DNA from: Eubacterium sp. UBA3782
GTDB lineage: Bacteria > Bacillota > Clostridia > Lachnospirales > Lachnospiraceae
DNA: 16,160 nt
Reading direction: 5' to 3'
Assembly (NCBI GenBank): GCA_002368795.1
Contig: DFFG01000012.1
Coordinates: forward strand, 1-16,160
The translations under genes were made by a program, and so were the position numbers. The notes under the pieces were generated by a model. That model was not told the origin of the DNA and made no database searches. It was given only the letters and a program-made list of their open reading frames with translations. Shown in pieces: positions 6,146 through 13,592 of the stretch. The stretch's first letter is position 1, and each line of letters opens with the position of its first letter.

Positions 6146-7708
6146 ATGTGGTATTGGTTCGTACTTACTGCCTTCATTACAGCCGTGGTCACTTTACTTA
6201 TTGCGGTTCCGACTGCCAGCAAGATTGCGGTAGCCAGGAAAGTTCAGCAGGATGCAGAGAAGATCGGCACTGCTGAAGAACAAGCCAGAAATATCATAGA
6301 TGAGGCATTGAAAACTGCTGAAACTAAGAAGCGGGAGGCACTCCTGGAGGCTAAGGAAGAAAATCTGAAGCTGAAAAACGAACAGGAGAGAGAAAACCGC
6401 GAACGAAGGGCTGAACTGCAGAAGTATGAGAAGCGCGTGCTCTCCAAGGAGGAATCTGTCGACAGAAAGGCAGATACCCTGGAAAGACGCGAAAATGACC
6501 TTACGGCCAAGGAAGCAGAGCTGCGGAAGAAAGAAAAGAAGATCAACGAATTACAGGAACAGCGCGTAACTGAGCTGGAGAAAATCTCCGGCATGACCTC
6601 CGAAGAAGCAAAAGAATTCCTCTTAAGATCTGTTGAAGAAGATGTCAAAATCGATTCTGCCAGAATCGTCAAGGAGTACGAGGCAAAGGCTCGTGACGAG
6701 GCAGAAAAGAAAGCACAGGAGTATGTGGTCACCGCCATCCAGAAGTGTGCGGTGGACCATGTATCCGAATCCACGATCTCGGTCGTGGAGCTTCCCAGTG
6801 ACGAGATGAAGGGCAGGATCATCGGCCGTGAGGGCCGGAACATCCGCTCCCTGGAGCAGGCAACAGGCGTCGATCTGATCATCGACGATACACCTGAGGC
6901 CGTCGTCCTTTCATCCTTCGATCCGATCCGCCGCGAGGTGGCAAGGATTGCACTCGAGAAGCTGATCGTTGACGGACGTATCCATCCGGCACGTATCGAA
7001 GAGATGGTCGAGAAGGCCAGAAAGGAAGTGGAGAACCGGATCCGTGAAGCAGGCGAAAACGCCCTTGCCGAGGCAAATGTTCACGGTATCCATCCGGAGC
7101 TTATCAAGCTCCTCGGCCGTATGGTGTTCCGTACAAGCTATGGCCAGAATGCTCTCAAGCATTCCATTGAAGTGGCACAGCTTAGCGGACTGCTGGCGGG
7201 CGAGATCGGACTGGATATCCGTATGGCAAAGCGGGCAGGACTGCTGCACGATATCGGAAAATCCATCGACCATGAGGTCGAGGGATCCCACATCCAGATC
7301 GGAGCCGATCTCTGCAGAAAATACAAGGAACCGGCGATTGTGATCAATGCGGTCGAGGCACACCACGGCGACGTGGAGCCGCAGACCCTCATCGCATGCA
7401 TCGTGCAGGCAGCAGATGCGATCTCTGCCGCAAGGCCGGGCGCACGCCGGGAGACACTGGAGACCTATACCAACAGATTAAAAGACTTAGAGGACATTTC
7501 GAACTCCTTCAAGGGAGTAGACAAATCTTTTGCTATTCAGGCAGGCAGAGAAGTACGCGTGATGGTCGTACCGGAACAGGTCAGCGACGCCGACATGGTG
7601 CTGCTGGCAAGGGATATCTCGAAAAAGATCGAGGAAACCATGCAGTATCCGGGACAGATCAAAGTAAATGTGATTCGGGAGAGCCGTGTGACGGATTACG
7701 CGAAGTAA
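6146..7708 (+). CDS. rny: Ribonuclease Y
   Basis: RNase Y is the membrane-anchored endoribonuclease that starts mRNA decay in many Firmicutes. The 520-residue product has the full domain order: an N-terminal membrane helix (about 2-25), a long charged coiled coil (about 30-190), a KH RNA-binding domain with G-R-I-I-G-R-E-G-R-N (about 222-231), an HD domain with the histidine of A-L-K-H-S (about 338) and the H-D pair of L-L-H-D-I-G-K (about 367-368), and the usual C-terminal domain. It has its own promoter and terminator, so it is monocistronic. No missing key residue is seen. Confidence 0.97.
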   Translation: MWYWFVLTAFITAVVTLLIAVPTASKIAVARKVQQDAEKIGTAEEQARNIIDEALKTAETKKREALLEAKEENLKLKNEQERENRERRAELQKYEKRVLSKEESVDRKADTLERRENDLTAKEAELRKKEKKINELQEQRVTELEKISGMTSEEAKEFLLRSVEEDVKIDSARIVKEYEAKARDEAEKKAQEYVVTAIQKCAVDHVSESTISVVELPSDEMKGRIIGREGRNIRSLEQATGVDLIIDDTPEAVVLSSFDPIRREVARIALEKLIVDGRIHPARIEEMVEKARKEVENRIREAGENALAEANVHGIHPELIKLLGRMVFRTSYGQNALKHSIEVAQLSGLLAGEIGLDIRMAKRAGLLHDIGKSIDHEVEGSHIQIGADLCRKYKEPAIVINAVEAHHGDVEPQTLIACIVQAADAISAARPGARRETLETYTNRLKDLEDISNSFKGVDKSFAIQAGREVRVMVVPEQVSDADMVLLARDISKKIEETMQYPGQIKVNVIRESRVTDYAK

Positions 7709-7757
7709 TACGGATCTTCCATCTGACTGACGGGCATTACCAAAAAAGAAAAAGAAG

Positions 7758-7788
7758 GGCCGGCGGAGCAATCCGCCGGCCTGTTTTT
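7758..7788 (+). terminator. Intrinsic terminator of rny
   Basis: A perfect 10-bp stem GGCCGGCGGA (7758-7767) / TCCGCCGGCC (7772-7781) with a GCAA loop is followed by TGTTTTT, about 50 nt after the rny stop. Confidence 0.93.
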
Positions 7789-7824
7789 GTGCGATAAGGC
7801 CGGTGAGCGGCCGCCAAGCTTGCT

Positions 7825-7915
7825 TGTACGGCCATTCGACGGCCAACGTACATCGAGCGGCTGTGCCGTGAGATGTGCGTATCACATCGGATGGGGCGCA
7901 GTCCGCCCATCCGAT
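7825..7915. repeat. Multi-hairpin intergenic element
   Basis: Four inverted repeats lie end to end: TGTACG/CGTACA (7825-7830, 7847-7852) with an inner GCC/GGC; CGGC-TGT-GCCG (7858-7868); GATGTG/CACATC (7872-7877, 7883-7888); and ATCGGATGGG/CCCATCCGAT (7886-7895, 7906-7915). The last two share bases and so exclude each other. It lies between the rny terminator and the 3' end of the minus-strand tRNA-Gly and has no convincing reading frame. It could be a REP-like repeat or a structured RNA. Copies elsewhere in the genome would decide. Confidence 0.55.
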
Positions 7916-7964
7916 TAGATAGAGGCCAAAAACTGAATGAGTCATGTGATTTTGGCAGCAAAAA

Positions 7965-8035
7965 AGCAGGCAACGGGAATCGAACCCGCCTCACTAGCTT
8001 GGGAAGCTAGAGTACTACCGATGTACTATGCCTGC
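7965..8035 (-). tRNA. tRNA-Gly, anticodon CCC
   Basis: Read on the minus strand: acceptor stem GCAGGCA/TGCCTGC, D-stem GTAC/GTAC, anticodon stem CTAGC/GCTAG around loop TTCCCAA (anticodon CCC, codon GGG), and T-arm CGGGTTCGATTCCCG. The discriminator base is U, as expected for tRNA-Gly. CCA is not encoded. A run of Ts follows the 3' end directly and is the likely terminator. All arms are intact. Confidence 0.96.
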
Positions 8036-8065
8036 AAAGAAAAGTGTATTTATTTGACATGAGCC

Positions 8066-8094
8066 ATTATAGCACAGGATTTTTGGGAAGTAAA
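8066..8094 (-). promoter_or_regulatory. Promoter of tRNA-Gly (minus strand)
   Basis: On the minus strand a perfect -10 TATAAT occupies 8071-8066, with -35 TTTACT (4/6) at 8094-8089, spaced 17 bp. The start of transcription would lie about 24 nt before the tRNA 5' end. Confidence 0.7.
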
Positions 8095-8130
8095 CCATAA
8101 AAAAGGCTTCTAATTTCCGGCAAACACAGA

Positions 8131-8136
8131 TATAAT
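8131..8136 (+). promoter_or_regulatory. Possible -10 box of the methyltransferase gene
   Basis: TATAAT lies 57 bases upstream of the start at 8193. The 17-bp-spaced -35 (TTCTAA) is poor. It would diverge from the tRNA-Gly promoter. Confidence 0.45.
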
Positions 8137-8192
8137 GAACGACACAGTATCCGGATGGCAAGGCAGATCCGGGCTGAAAAAGGGGAATGCAT

Positions 8193-9089
8193 ATGTGGAT
8201 CGCAGATAAATGGAAGGATTATGAGATCCTGGATACCTCGGATGGCGAGAAGCTGGAACGGTGGGGCGAGTACCTCCTGGTCCGGCCGGATCCCCAGGTG
8301 ATCTGGAAGACAGCAAAGAAGAACAGAGGATGGAAGCGAATGAATGGCCATTACCACCGCAGCAGCAGAGGCGGCGGAGAGTGGGAATTCTTTGATCTGC
8401 CAGAGCAGTGGGAGATCAGCTACCGCGATCTGACCTTCCGGCTGAAGCCCTTTTCCTTTAAACATACGGGACTGTTTCCCGAGCAGGCCGTCAACTGGGA
8501 CTGGTGCCGGGATAAGATCGTGCAGGAAAATGCCAGAAGGCAGGCTGCGGATGGTGACGGGGCAAAGCCGGTGCGTGTACTGAACCTGTTTGCCTACACC
8601 GGAGGTGCCACCCTTTCTGCGGCAGCTGCCGGCGCGGCGGTCACCCATGTGGATGCGTCCAAAGGCATGGTGGGCTGGGCCAGAGAAAATGCTGCCTGCT
8701 CCGGACTGTCAGACCGGCCGATCCGCTGGCTGGTGGACGACTGCACCAAGTTCGTGGAGCGGGAGATCCGCCGGGGCAATACCTACGATGCCATCATCAT
8801 GGATCCGCCATCCTATGGCAGAGGCCCAAAGGGAGAGATCTGGAAGATGGAGGACAACATCTATGATTTTGTCCTGCTGTGTGCAAAGCTGCTGAGCAGT
8901 GAGCCGCTGTTTTTCCTGATCAATTCCTATACCACAGGCCTTGCGCCGGCCGTGCTTACCTACATGCTCAGCACGGCATTAAAGGACAGAGGCGGCGAGG
9001 TGGAATCTTCCGAGATCGGTCTTCCGGTGACATCGACAGGACTTGTCCTGCCCTGCGGAGCGACGGGGCGCTGGTTTCGTGAATCTTGA
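8193..9089 (+). CDS. Class I SAM-dependent methyltransferase, probably an RNA methyltransferase
   Basis: The 298-residue product resembles the catalytic part of RlmI/RlmK-type rRNA cytosine/guanine methyltransferases (COG1092-like). SAM motif I is L-N-L-F-A-Y-T-G-G-A-T (about 130-140); motif IV is D-P-P-S-Y-G-R-G (D204-G211). The N-terminal approx. 85 residues (many Trp) precede F-S-F-K-H-T-G-L-F-P-E-Q, the typical entry to this fold. No PUA domain is seen. The ATG at 8193 is preferred because AGGGGA (8181-8186) then sits 6 nt upstream; an ATG at 8187 abuts that site. It stands alone between a tRNA and a strong promoter. The substrate is not known from sequence. Confidence 0.82.
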   Translation: MWIADKWKDYEILDTSDGEKLERWGEYLLVRPDPQVIWKTAKKNRGWKRMNGHYHRSSRGGGEWEFFDLPEQWEISYRDLTFRLKPFSFKHTGLFPEQAVNWDWCRDKIVQENARRQAADGDGAKPVRVLNLFAYTGGATLSAAAAGAAVTHVDASKGMVGWARENAACSGLSDRPIRWLVDDCTKFVEREIRRGNTYDAIIMDPPSYGRGPKGEIWKMEDNIYDFVLLCAKLLSSEPLFFLINSYTTGLAPAVLTYMLSTALKDRGGEVESSEIGLPVTSTGLVLPCGATGRWFRES

Positions 9090-9114
9090 CAGCAAAAGAG
9101 TCGCATTTTATAAT
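9086..9114 (+). promoter_or_regulatory. Consensus sigma-A promoter upstream of the structured leader
   Basis: -35 TTGACA (9086-9091) and -10 TATAAT (9109-9114) match consensus at all 12 positions, with a 17-bp spacer. The -35 box overlaps the TGA stop of the methyltransferase gene. The start would be near 9121, leaving about 263 nt before the next gene's ATG. This is the strongest promoter in the window by sequence. Confidence 0.9.
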
Positions 9115-9154
9115 AAAGGTTCAGGTATGTTTATTCTGCTAATATTTTGGAAGT

Positions 9155-9347
9155 ACAGTTTTCCTGCAGAAGGGGCGGGAGGACTGTGAGATTCAACTCA
9201 TTCGGGGTGTCCCCCGCCTCTATAGGCGGTGGGGGGTATCAGGTATGACTCAGAAGCGGGTGACAATCCCCGACTGAGTTGTAGCCTCCGGCGGATCGCA
9301 GACGCGCACCGTGCGCGTCGCGGCAAGAACGCCGAGGCGTTCTTGAA
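9155..9347 (+). ncRNA. Candidate structured leader or small RNA with competing helices
   Basis: The transcript would fold into: ACAGT/ACTGT with inner CCT/AGG (9155-9187); a long-range helix 9194-9207 with 9268-9281 (13 of 14 pairs); an inner stem CCGCCT-CTAT-AGGCGG (9214-9229); then GACGCGC/GCGCGTC (9301-9319) and CAAGAACGCC/GGCGTTCTTG (9324-9345). Two alternatives compete with these: CGGGG-TGTC-CCCCG (9203-9216), and ACTCAG/CTGAGT plus CGGG/CCCG (9248-9279), which takes the same 3' strand as the long-range helix. No T-run follows the last hairpin. It could be a cis-acting leader of the transpeptidase gene, a free RNA or a mobile mini-element, since its last hairpin recurs at 1-29. No known RNA family is recognised. 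Confidence 0.5.
9319..9347. repeat. Intergenic palindromic repeat, copy B
   Basis: This is a 28/29 match to positions 1-29, including the full 10-bp-arm hairpin with GA between the arms. The match stops at the GAA after the hairpin; flanks on the right differ (AGATT here, TGAAA at copy A). That marks one boundary of a dispersed element. Confidence 0.75.
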
Positions 9348-9383
9348 AGATTGATTAAAGGGGAAAGGGGAAGAAAAAGAAGA

Positions 9384-10826
9384 ATGAAAAAGCTATCCAG
9401 AAATCTGGTCAGCATGATCATGATGCTTGTACTGCTTATGCTGATCCTGGCTGGTGTATACGCGTACGGGATCTATCATTTCAAGACCCACTTCTTTACC
9501 GGATCAAGGATCAACGGTATCGACGTCGGGGAGATGACAGTGGACGATGCCAAATATGCGATTCAGAGCCAGATGCGCCGTTATACGATCACATTGACCG
9601 AGCGGAACAATACCGTGGAGAAGATCACCGGTGATCAGATCTATATGCAGTATTATGACGATGGCAGCATTGAAAAACTGCTGAAAGACCAGGATACCAA
9701 CCTGTGGATCTTCCACCTCGGCGGACACACGAATTACAACATTCAGCTGGGATACACCTATGACAAGAATGTCATCGACAGTGTCATGAACGGCCTTGCC
9801 TGTTTTTCCGCTGCGAACAGCGTAGCGCCTACCGATGCTCAGATCGTGGACAACGGTACGTCGTTTTCCATCGTGGAGAGCACAGAGGGCTCGACCCTTG
9901 ATTATGACCGGACCAAGCAGGCCATCATGGAGGCCATCGAGGAGAACCGGACGGAGCTGGATTTTGAAGCTCTGGATCTGTACAAAAAGCCTTCAGAGTA
10001 TGCAGATGGCGAGGGCATCCAGAACAAGATCGCCAACATCAACAAGATGCTGTCGGCAAACATCGTCTATGATTTTGTGGACAGAACATACACGATCGAC
10101 AGTACAGTCGTCCGTGATTTCCTGACGGAGAACAATGGTGAGTATACACTGAGCCGGGACAAGATCGCCGCATGGGTCTACAAGCTGGCTTATGATACAG
10201 ACACCTTCGGCATGTCCCATAAGTTCAAGACGGTATCCGGAAATGAGATTACGCTGAAGCCAAACGGCGATTATGGCTGGTGCATCAACCAGGAGGAGAC
10301 CACCTCCGATCTGTACAATGCGATCATGCAGGGCTATCAGGGCGAGCGTGAGCCGGTCTATCTCTACCGCGCCATGGACCGCTCCTCCTATGATATCGGC
10401 GATACCTACGTAGAGATCTGCATTGAAAAGCAGGAGATGTGGTGCTACAAGGATGGCGTCCTGATCGTAGATACGCCTATTGTTTCAGGCTGTCATGCCT
10501 GGGGCCTGGATACGCCCTCTGGATGTGTATGGGCGATCGACGGCAAGGAGTACGAGGCGACCTTCGAGCAGAACGGTTTTGTCAAGGTAACCTACTGGCT
10601 GCCGTTCTTCGATTCCTGCGGTATCCACGATGCAAGCTGGCGGACGGCAAGTGAGTTTGGCGGCGATACCTGGCTGTACAACGGCTCTGACGGCTGTATC
10701 AATACGCCAAAGGATGCGGCCGAAAAGATCTTCAACGTTATGGACAGAGGCTATCCGGTCGTCGTCTACTACTCGGAATCACAGGTAGAGGGCACGCAGC
10801 CGACCAACGAGATCCTTCCGGGATAA
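9384..10826 (+). CDS. Membrane-anchored L,D-transpeptidase (YkuD domain)
   Basis: YkuD enzymes make 3-3 peptidoglycan crosslinks (or attach proteins) outside the membrane using a catalytic cysteine. The 480-residue product has an N-terminal membrane helix (about 8-32), a long extracellular region (about 40-330) that resembles the peptidoglycan-binding/VanW-like modules common before YkuD in Clostridia, and a C-terminal YkuD domain (about 345-470). The domain holds G-I-H (H415) and S-D-G-C-I-N-T-P (C438), matching the family's H...S-x-G-C motif. The ATG at 9384 gives a clean membrane start, but its ribosome site is imperfect (GGGGA 12 nt away). A TTG at 9351, adding 11 residues, is possible. 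A long structured leader precedes it. A terminator follows 45 nt after the stop. Confidence 0.88.
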   Translation: MKKLSRNLVSMIMMLVLLMLILAGVYAYGIYHFKTHFFTGSRINGIDVGEMTVDDAKYAIQSQMRRYTITLTERNNTVEKITGDQIYMQYYDDGSIEKLLKDQDTNLWIFHLGGHTNYNIQLGYTYDKNVIDSVMNGLACFSAANSVAPTDAQIVDNGTSFSIVESTEGSTLDYDRTKQAIMEAIEENRTELDFEALDLYKKPSEYADGEGIQNKIANINKMLSANIVYDFVDRTYTIDSTVVRDFLTENNGEYTLSRDKIAAWVYKLAYDTDTFGMSHKFKTVSGNEITLKPNGDYGWCINQEETTSDLYNAIMQGYQGEREPVYLYRAMDRSSYDIGDTYVEICIEKQEMWCYKDGVLIVDTPIVSGCHAWGLDTPSGCVWAIDGKEYEATFEQNGFVKVTYWLPFFDSCGIHDASWRTASEFGGDTWLYNGSDGCINTPKDAAEKIFNVMDRGYPVVVYYSESQVEGTQPTNEILPG

Positions 10827-10870
10827 ATCAGGAAACAACCTGCTTCATGCAGGCAAAATACAGGGAATAC

Positions 10871-10900
10871 AGTGGCAATCCGATAAGGGTTGCCACTTTT
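10871..10900 (+). terminator. Intrinsic terminator of the L,D-transpeptidase gene
   Basis: An 11-bp stem AGTGGCAATCC (10871-10881) / GGGTTGCCACT (10887-10897), with one G-T pair and a short loop, is followed by TTTT. Its 3' arm overlaps the -35 box of the next promoter. Confidence 0.88.
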
Positions 10901-10919
10901 CTATGATTTCTGTTATAAT
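10890..10919 (+). promoter_or_regulatory. Promoter of ddl-murF, inside the preceding terminator
   Basis: -35 TTGCCA (10890-10895, 5/6) lies in the terminator's 3' arm. -10 TATAAT (10914-10919) is perfect and is preceded by TGT, an extended -10. The spacer is 18 bp. The leader (about 10926-11000) contains a hairpin TGCCCCGGCA/TGCCGGGCA (10948-10972, one bulged C) before the AAAGGGGA ribosome site. Confidence 0.78.
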
Positions 10920-11000
10920 AAATTATTAATGCAATATTGTCAGAGTCTGCCCCGGCATCTTTCTGCCGGGCATGACCGTAAGATCAAAGGGGAACTATCT

Positions 11001-12047
11001 ATGAAAATCGTTGTCCTTGCCGCAGGAACCAGTACAGAAAGAGCCGTATCTATTGTTTCCGGAACCGGCATCTGCCGTGCCCTGCGTGCGAACGGCCACC
11101 AGGCGATCCTGGTCGATATTTTCTCTGGGTGGAAGGAAGCCGATCCGGAGACTGCATTTGATGATGCCTATGACATCGATGAGGCAGTCCGGTACATCAA
11201 CAGCTTCAACGACCATCTGGAGGAGGAGATCGCAAGCAGAAGGGAATTCTTTGGCCCGAATGTCCTGGAGCTCTGCCGGAGGGCAGATATCGTCTTCCTT
11301 GCTCTGCACGGAGCAAACGGAGAGGATGGAAAGGTCCAGGCGGCCTTTGATCTGCTGGGTATCCGCTACACCGGCACGGATTATCTGTCCAGCGCCATCA
11401 GCATGGACAAGTCCCGCACCAAGCAGGTCTTCCACGAGGAAGGGATCTCTACGCCGCGGGGCATTACCGTGTTCCGGGGAGAGAAGCGGAGATCTTCCGC
11501 AGAGTTTGGCCTTGACCTTCCACTGATCGTCAAGCCCTGCTGCGGCGGTTCCAGCGTGGGTGTATCTATCTGCCATACCGACGAGGAGCTGGCCAAGGGT
11601 CTTGATATCGCCTTCCGTCTGGAGGAGTCGGCCCTGATCGAGGAGTTTATCGAGGGAGATGAGCTGACCTGTGCCGTCATCGACCGGGAGGCCTATCCCA
11701 TCGTTCTGATCTGCCCGAAGACCGGCTATTACGACTATACAAACAAGTACCAGGCAGGCTGCACGGACGAATTTTGTCCGGCACCGATCCCGGAGGAGAA
11801 GACAAAAGAGATCCAGGCACTTGCCATCAAGGCAAACGACGCCCTGGGGATCCTCGGGTATGCCCGCTTTGATTTTCTGATGCGCAGAAGCGACAAGAAG
11901 ATCTACTGTCTGGAATGCAACACGCTTCCCGGCATGACGCCGACGAGTCTGGTGCCCCTGGAGGCATCGGTTGTCGGCATGGATTACGTAAGCCTTTGTG
12001 AGAAGCTGATTGAAGTATCTATGAAAAAATACAGAAAAGAGGCATAG
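11001..12047 (+). CDS. ddl: D-alanine--D-alanine ligase
   Basis: Joins two D-alanines with ATP in the cytoplasm, giving the dipeptide for MurF. The 348-residue product is an ATP-grasp protein. Seen are G-T-S-T-E-R-A-V-S near the N-terminus, A-L-H-G-A-N-G-E-D-G (about 95-104), the glycine-rich C-C-G-G-S-S-V-G loop, E-F-I-E-G-D-E, Y-Y-D-Y-T-N-K-Y (the Tyr-Lys pattern of D-Ala-D-Ala rather than D-lactate ligases) and E-C-N-T-L-P-G-M-T at the Mg site. The ATG at 11001 follows AAAGGGGA and matches the family start. Longer in-frame upstream sequence lies in the leader RNA and is rejected. murF begins 4 nt after the stop, so the two are co-expressed. Vancomycin-type specificity is not suggested. Confidence 0.93.
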   Translation: MKIVVLAAGTSTERAVSIVSGTGICRALRANGHQAILVDIFSGWKEADPETAFDDAYDIDEAVRYINSFNDHLEEEIASRREFFGPNVLELCRRADIVFLALHGANGEDGKVQAAFDLLGIRYTGTDYLSSAISMDKSRTKQVFHEEGISTPRGITVFRGEKRRSSAEFGLDLPLIVKPCCGGSSVGVSICHTDEELAKGLDIAFRLEESALIEEFIEGDELTCAVIDREAYPIVLICPKTGYYDYTNKYQAGCTDEFCPAPIPEEKTKEIQALAIKANDALGILGYARFDFLMRRSDKKIYCLECNTLPGMTPTSLVPLEASVVGMDYVSLCEKLIEVSMKKYRKEA

Positions 12048-12050
12048 ATC

Positions 12051-13523
12051 TTGAAAAATCTGACACTGGCAAGTATCACGGAAGTTACAGGAGGCCGCTA
12101 CTCAGGCCCGGCAGAAAAGCTGGACCAGGAGGTCGAGGCGATCACCACTGACAGCCGGAAGGCAGGAGCCGGATCCCTGTTTGCCGCCATCCGCGGGGAA
12201 CGGTCCGATGGCAACAGCTATATTCCGGACGTGATCGGCAGCGGCGCCATGGCTGTTCTGACCGAAAGGGAGCCGGAGGAGATCGCCGCGCTTCTTATGA
12301 ACCGGCCGGGAGCGGACGTGGAGGCAGTCACAGCCGTCATGAATTTCCCGATCATCGTCGTGGAATCTGTGTTGAACGCCCTCAAGGACATCGCGGAATT
12401 TTACCGCCGGCAGCTGCGCATTCCGGTGATCGGCATCATCGGCTCTGCGGGAAAGACATCCACAAAGGAGATGACCGCAGCCGTCCTTTCCAGAAAATTC
12501 CGCGTGCTGAAGACCGAAGGCAACTTCAACAACGAGCTGGGCGTGCCGCTGACGCTTTTTCGCATCCGGGAGGAGGACCAGATCGCCGTTGTGGAAATGG
12601 GCATCAACCATTTTGGCGAGATGCACCGCCTGGCAAAGATGGCAAGACCCGACGCGGTGATCATGACCAACATCGGGACGGCACATCTGGAGTTCCTCAA
12701 GACCAGAGACGGCATCCTCGAGGCAAAATCCGAGGTGTTCGACTACATGGACAGCAATGCCCGCATCCTGCTGAACGGAGATGACGACAAGCTCGCCACC
12801 ATCAAGGAAAAGAACGGCGCGATTCCGGTCCGCTTTGGACTCGATCCGGATGCAGATGATATTTATGCAGATGGAATCGTGGACCTGGGCCTGGAGGGCA
12901 CCGACTGCACGATCCACACCCCGGAGGGTTCCTTTGACGTACGGATCCCCTGCCCGGGACGGCACATGGTCTACAATGCGCTGGCCGGCTGTGCGGCAGG
13001 ACTTGCCTACGGCATGACTTTCGATGAGATCCGGGAGGGCATCGCGTCCTACCGTCCATTGAAGGGCAGATTCAGCATCGTGCGGACGGACGATCTGACT
13101 CTCATTGACGATTGCTACAATGCAAACCCGGATTCCATGAAAGCCTCGCTGGACATCCTGGCAAAGAGCCGGGGCAGAAGAGTTGCCATTCTCGGTGATA
13201 TGGGTGAGTTGGGAGAAGACAGCGAAGCGCTGCACGCCGGCGTTGGCGCCTGTGCGGCTGAGCTCGGGATCAATGTGATCATCTGCGTGGGCAGTATGAG
13301 CAAGGCGATGGCAAAAGCGGCGCTGGAGACGGTGCGTGCCATTTCCGAAAGCCATCCGGAAAAAGCAGAAGAGGACCTGCCAAAGGTCCGGTATTTCGAG
13401 ACCAGGGACGCCATGCGGGCTCATCTGGACGATCTTCTGCAGAAAAACGACATCGTACTGGTCAAGGCATCGCATTTTATGCACTTTGAACAGGTCGTCG
13501 AGGATCTCGGCGGGAAAACGTGA
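12051..13523 (+). CDS. murF: UDP-N-acetylmuramoyl-tripeptide--D-alanyl-D-alanine ligase
   Basis: Adds D-Ala-D-Ala, made by the gene just before it, to UDP-MurNAc-tripeptide. The 490-residue product is somewhat longer than typical. It has the N-terminal substrate domain (T-T-D-S-R-K, about 32-37), ATP-binding G-S-A-G-K-T-S-T (131-138), G-N-F-N-N-E-L-G-V-P, V-E-M-G-I-N-H-F-G-E-M, N-I-G-T-A-H-L-E, D-C-Y-N-A-N-P-D-S-M and the C-terminal L-G-D-M-G-E-L-G. The TTG start (12051) follows AGAGG with proper spacing and sits 4 nt after ddl. No ATG closer to the conserved N-terminus is available. Confidence 0.96.
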   Translation: MKNLTLASITEVTGGRYSGPAEKLDQEVEAITTDSRKAGAGSLFAAIRGERSDGNSYIPDVIGSGAMAVLTEREPEEIAALLMNRPGADVEAVTAVMNFPIIVVESVLNALKDIAEFYRRQLRIPVIGIIGSAGKTSTKEMTAAVLSRKFRVLKTEGNFNNELGVPLTLFRIREEDQIAVVEMGINHFGEMHRLAKMARPDAVIMTNIGTAHLEFLKTRDGILEAKSEVFDYMDSNARILLNGDDDKLATIKEKNGAIPVRFGLDPDADDIYADGIVDLGLEGTDCTIHTPEGSFDVRIPCPGRHMVYNALAGCAAGLAYGMTFDEIREGIASYRPLKGRFSIVRTDDLTLIDDCYNANPDSMKASLDILAKSRGRRVAILGDMGELGEDSEALHAGVGACAAELGINVIICVGSMSKAMAKAALETVRAISESHPEKAEEDLPKVRYFETRDAMRAHLDDLLQKNDIVLVKASHFMHFEQVVEDLGGKT

Positions 13524-13540
13524 CAGATTTGCCCGGTTCC

Positions 13541-13570
13541 AAAAGCATAAAAAATTAAATATTGCTTTTT
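13541..13570 (+). terminator. AT-rich hairpin after murF, possible terminator
   Basis: AAAAGCA (13541-13547) pairs with TGCTTTT (13563-13569), with a 15-nt AT loop, and the 3' arm ends in a T-run. It lies 18 nt after murF. It overlaps the -35 box of the next promoter, as at the ddl promoter. The stem is weak. Confidence 0.45.
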
Positions 13571-13590
13571 CGCATAAGATGGGGTATAAT
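13562..13590 (+). promoter_or_regulatory. Promoter upstream of the methyltransferase-rdgB cluster
   Basis: -10 TATAAT (13585-13590) is perfect. -35 TTGCTT (13562-13567) has only the TTG conserved. The spacer is 17 bp. The start would be near 13597. Confidence 0.65.
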
Positions 13591-13592
13591 CC

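Noticed and set aside
9194..9281. Remnant tRNA or T-box (GGGTGACAATCCC resembles a T-arm)
   Set aside because: No cloverleaf can be completed, no anticodon arm is present, and no T-box AGGGTGG-type motif or terminator/antiterminator pair is seen.
10890..11000. Extended N-terminus of Ddl from 10890
   Set aside because: It would start in the preceding terminator and promoter. The family start is at 11001 with a strong ribosome site.
11001..12047. VanA-type D-Ala-D-Lac ligase (vancomycin resistance)
   Set aside because: The Y-Y-D-Y-x-x-K-Y region matches D-Ala-D-Ala ligases, and no vanH/vanX neighbours are present; it is paired with murF.
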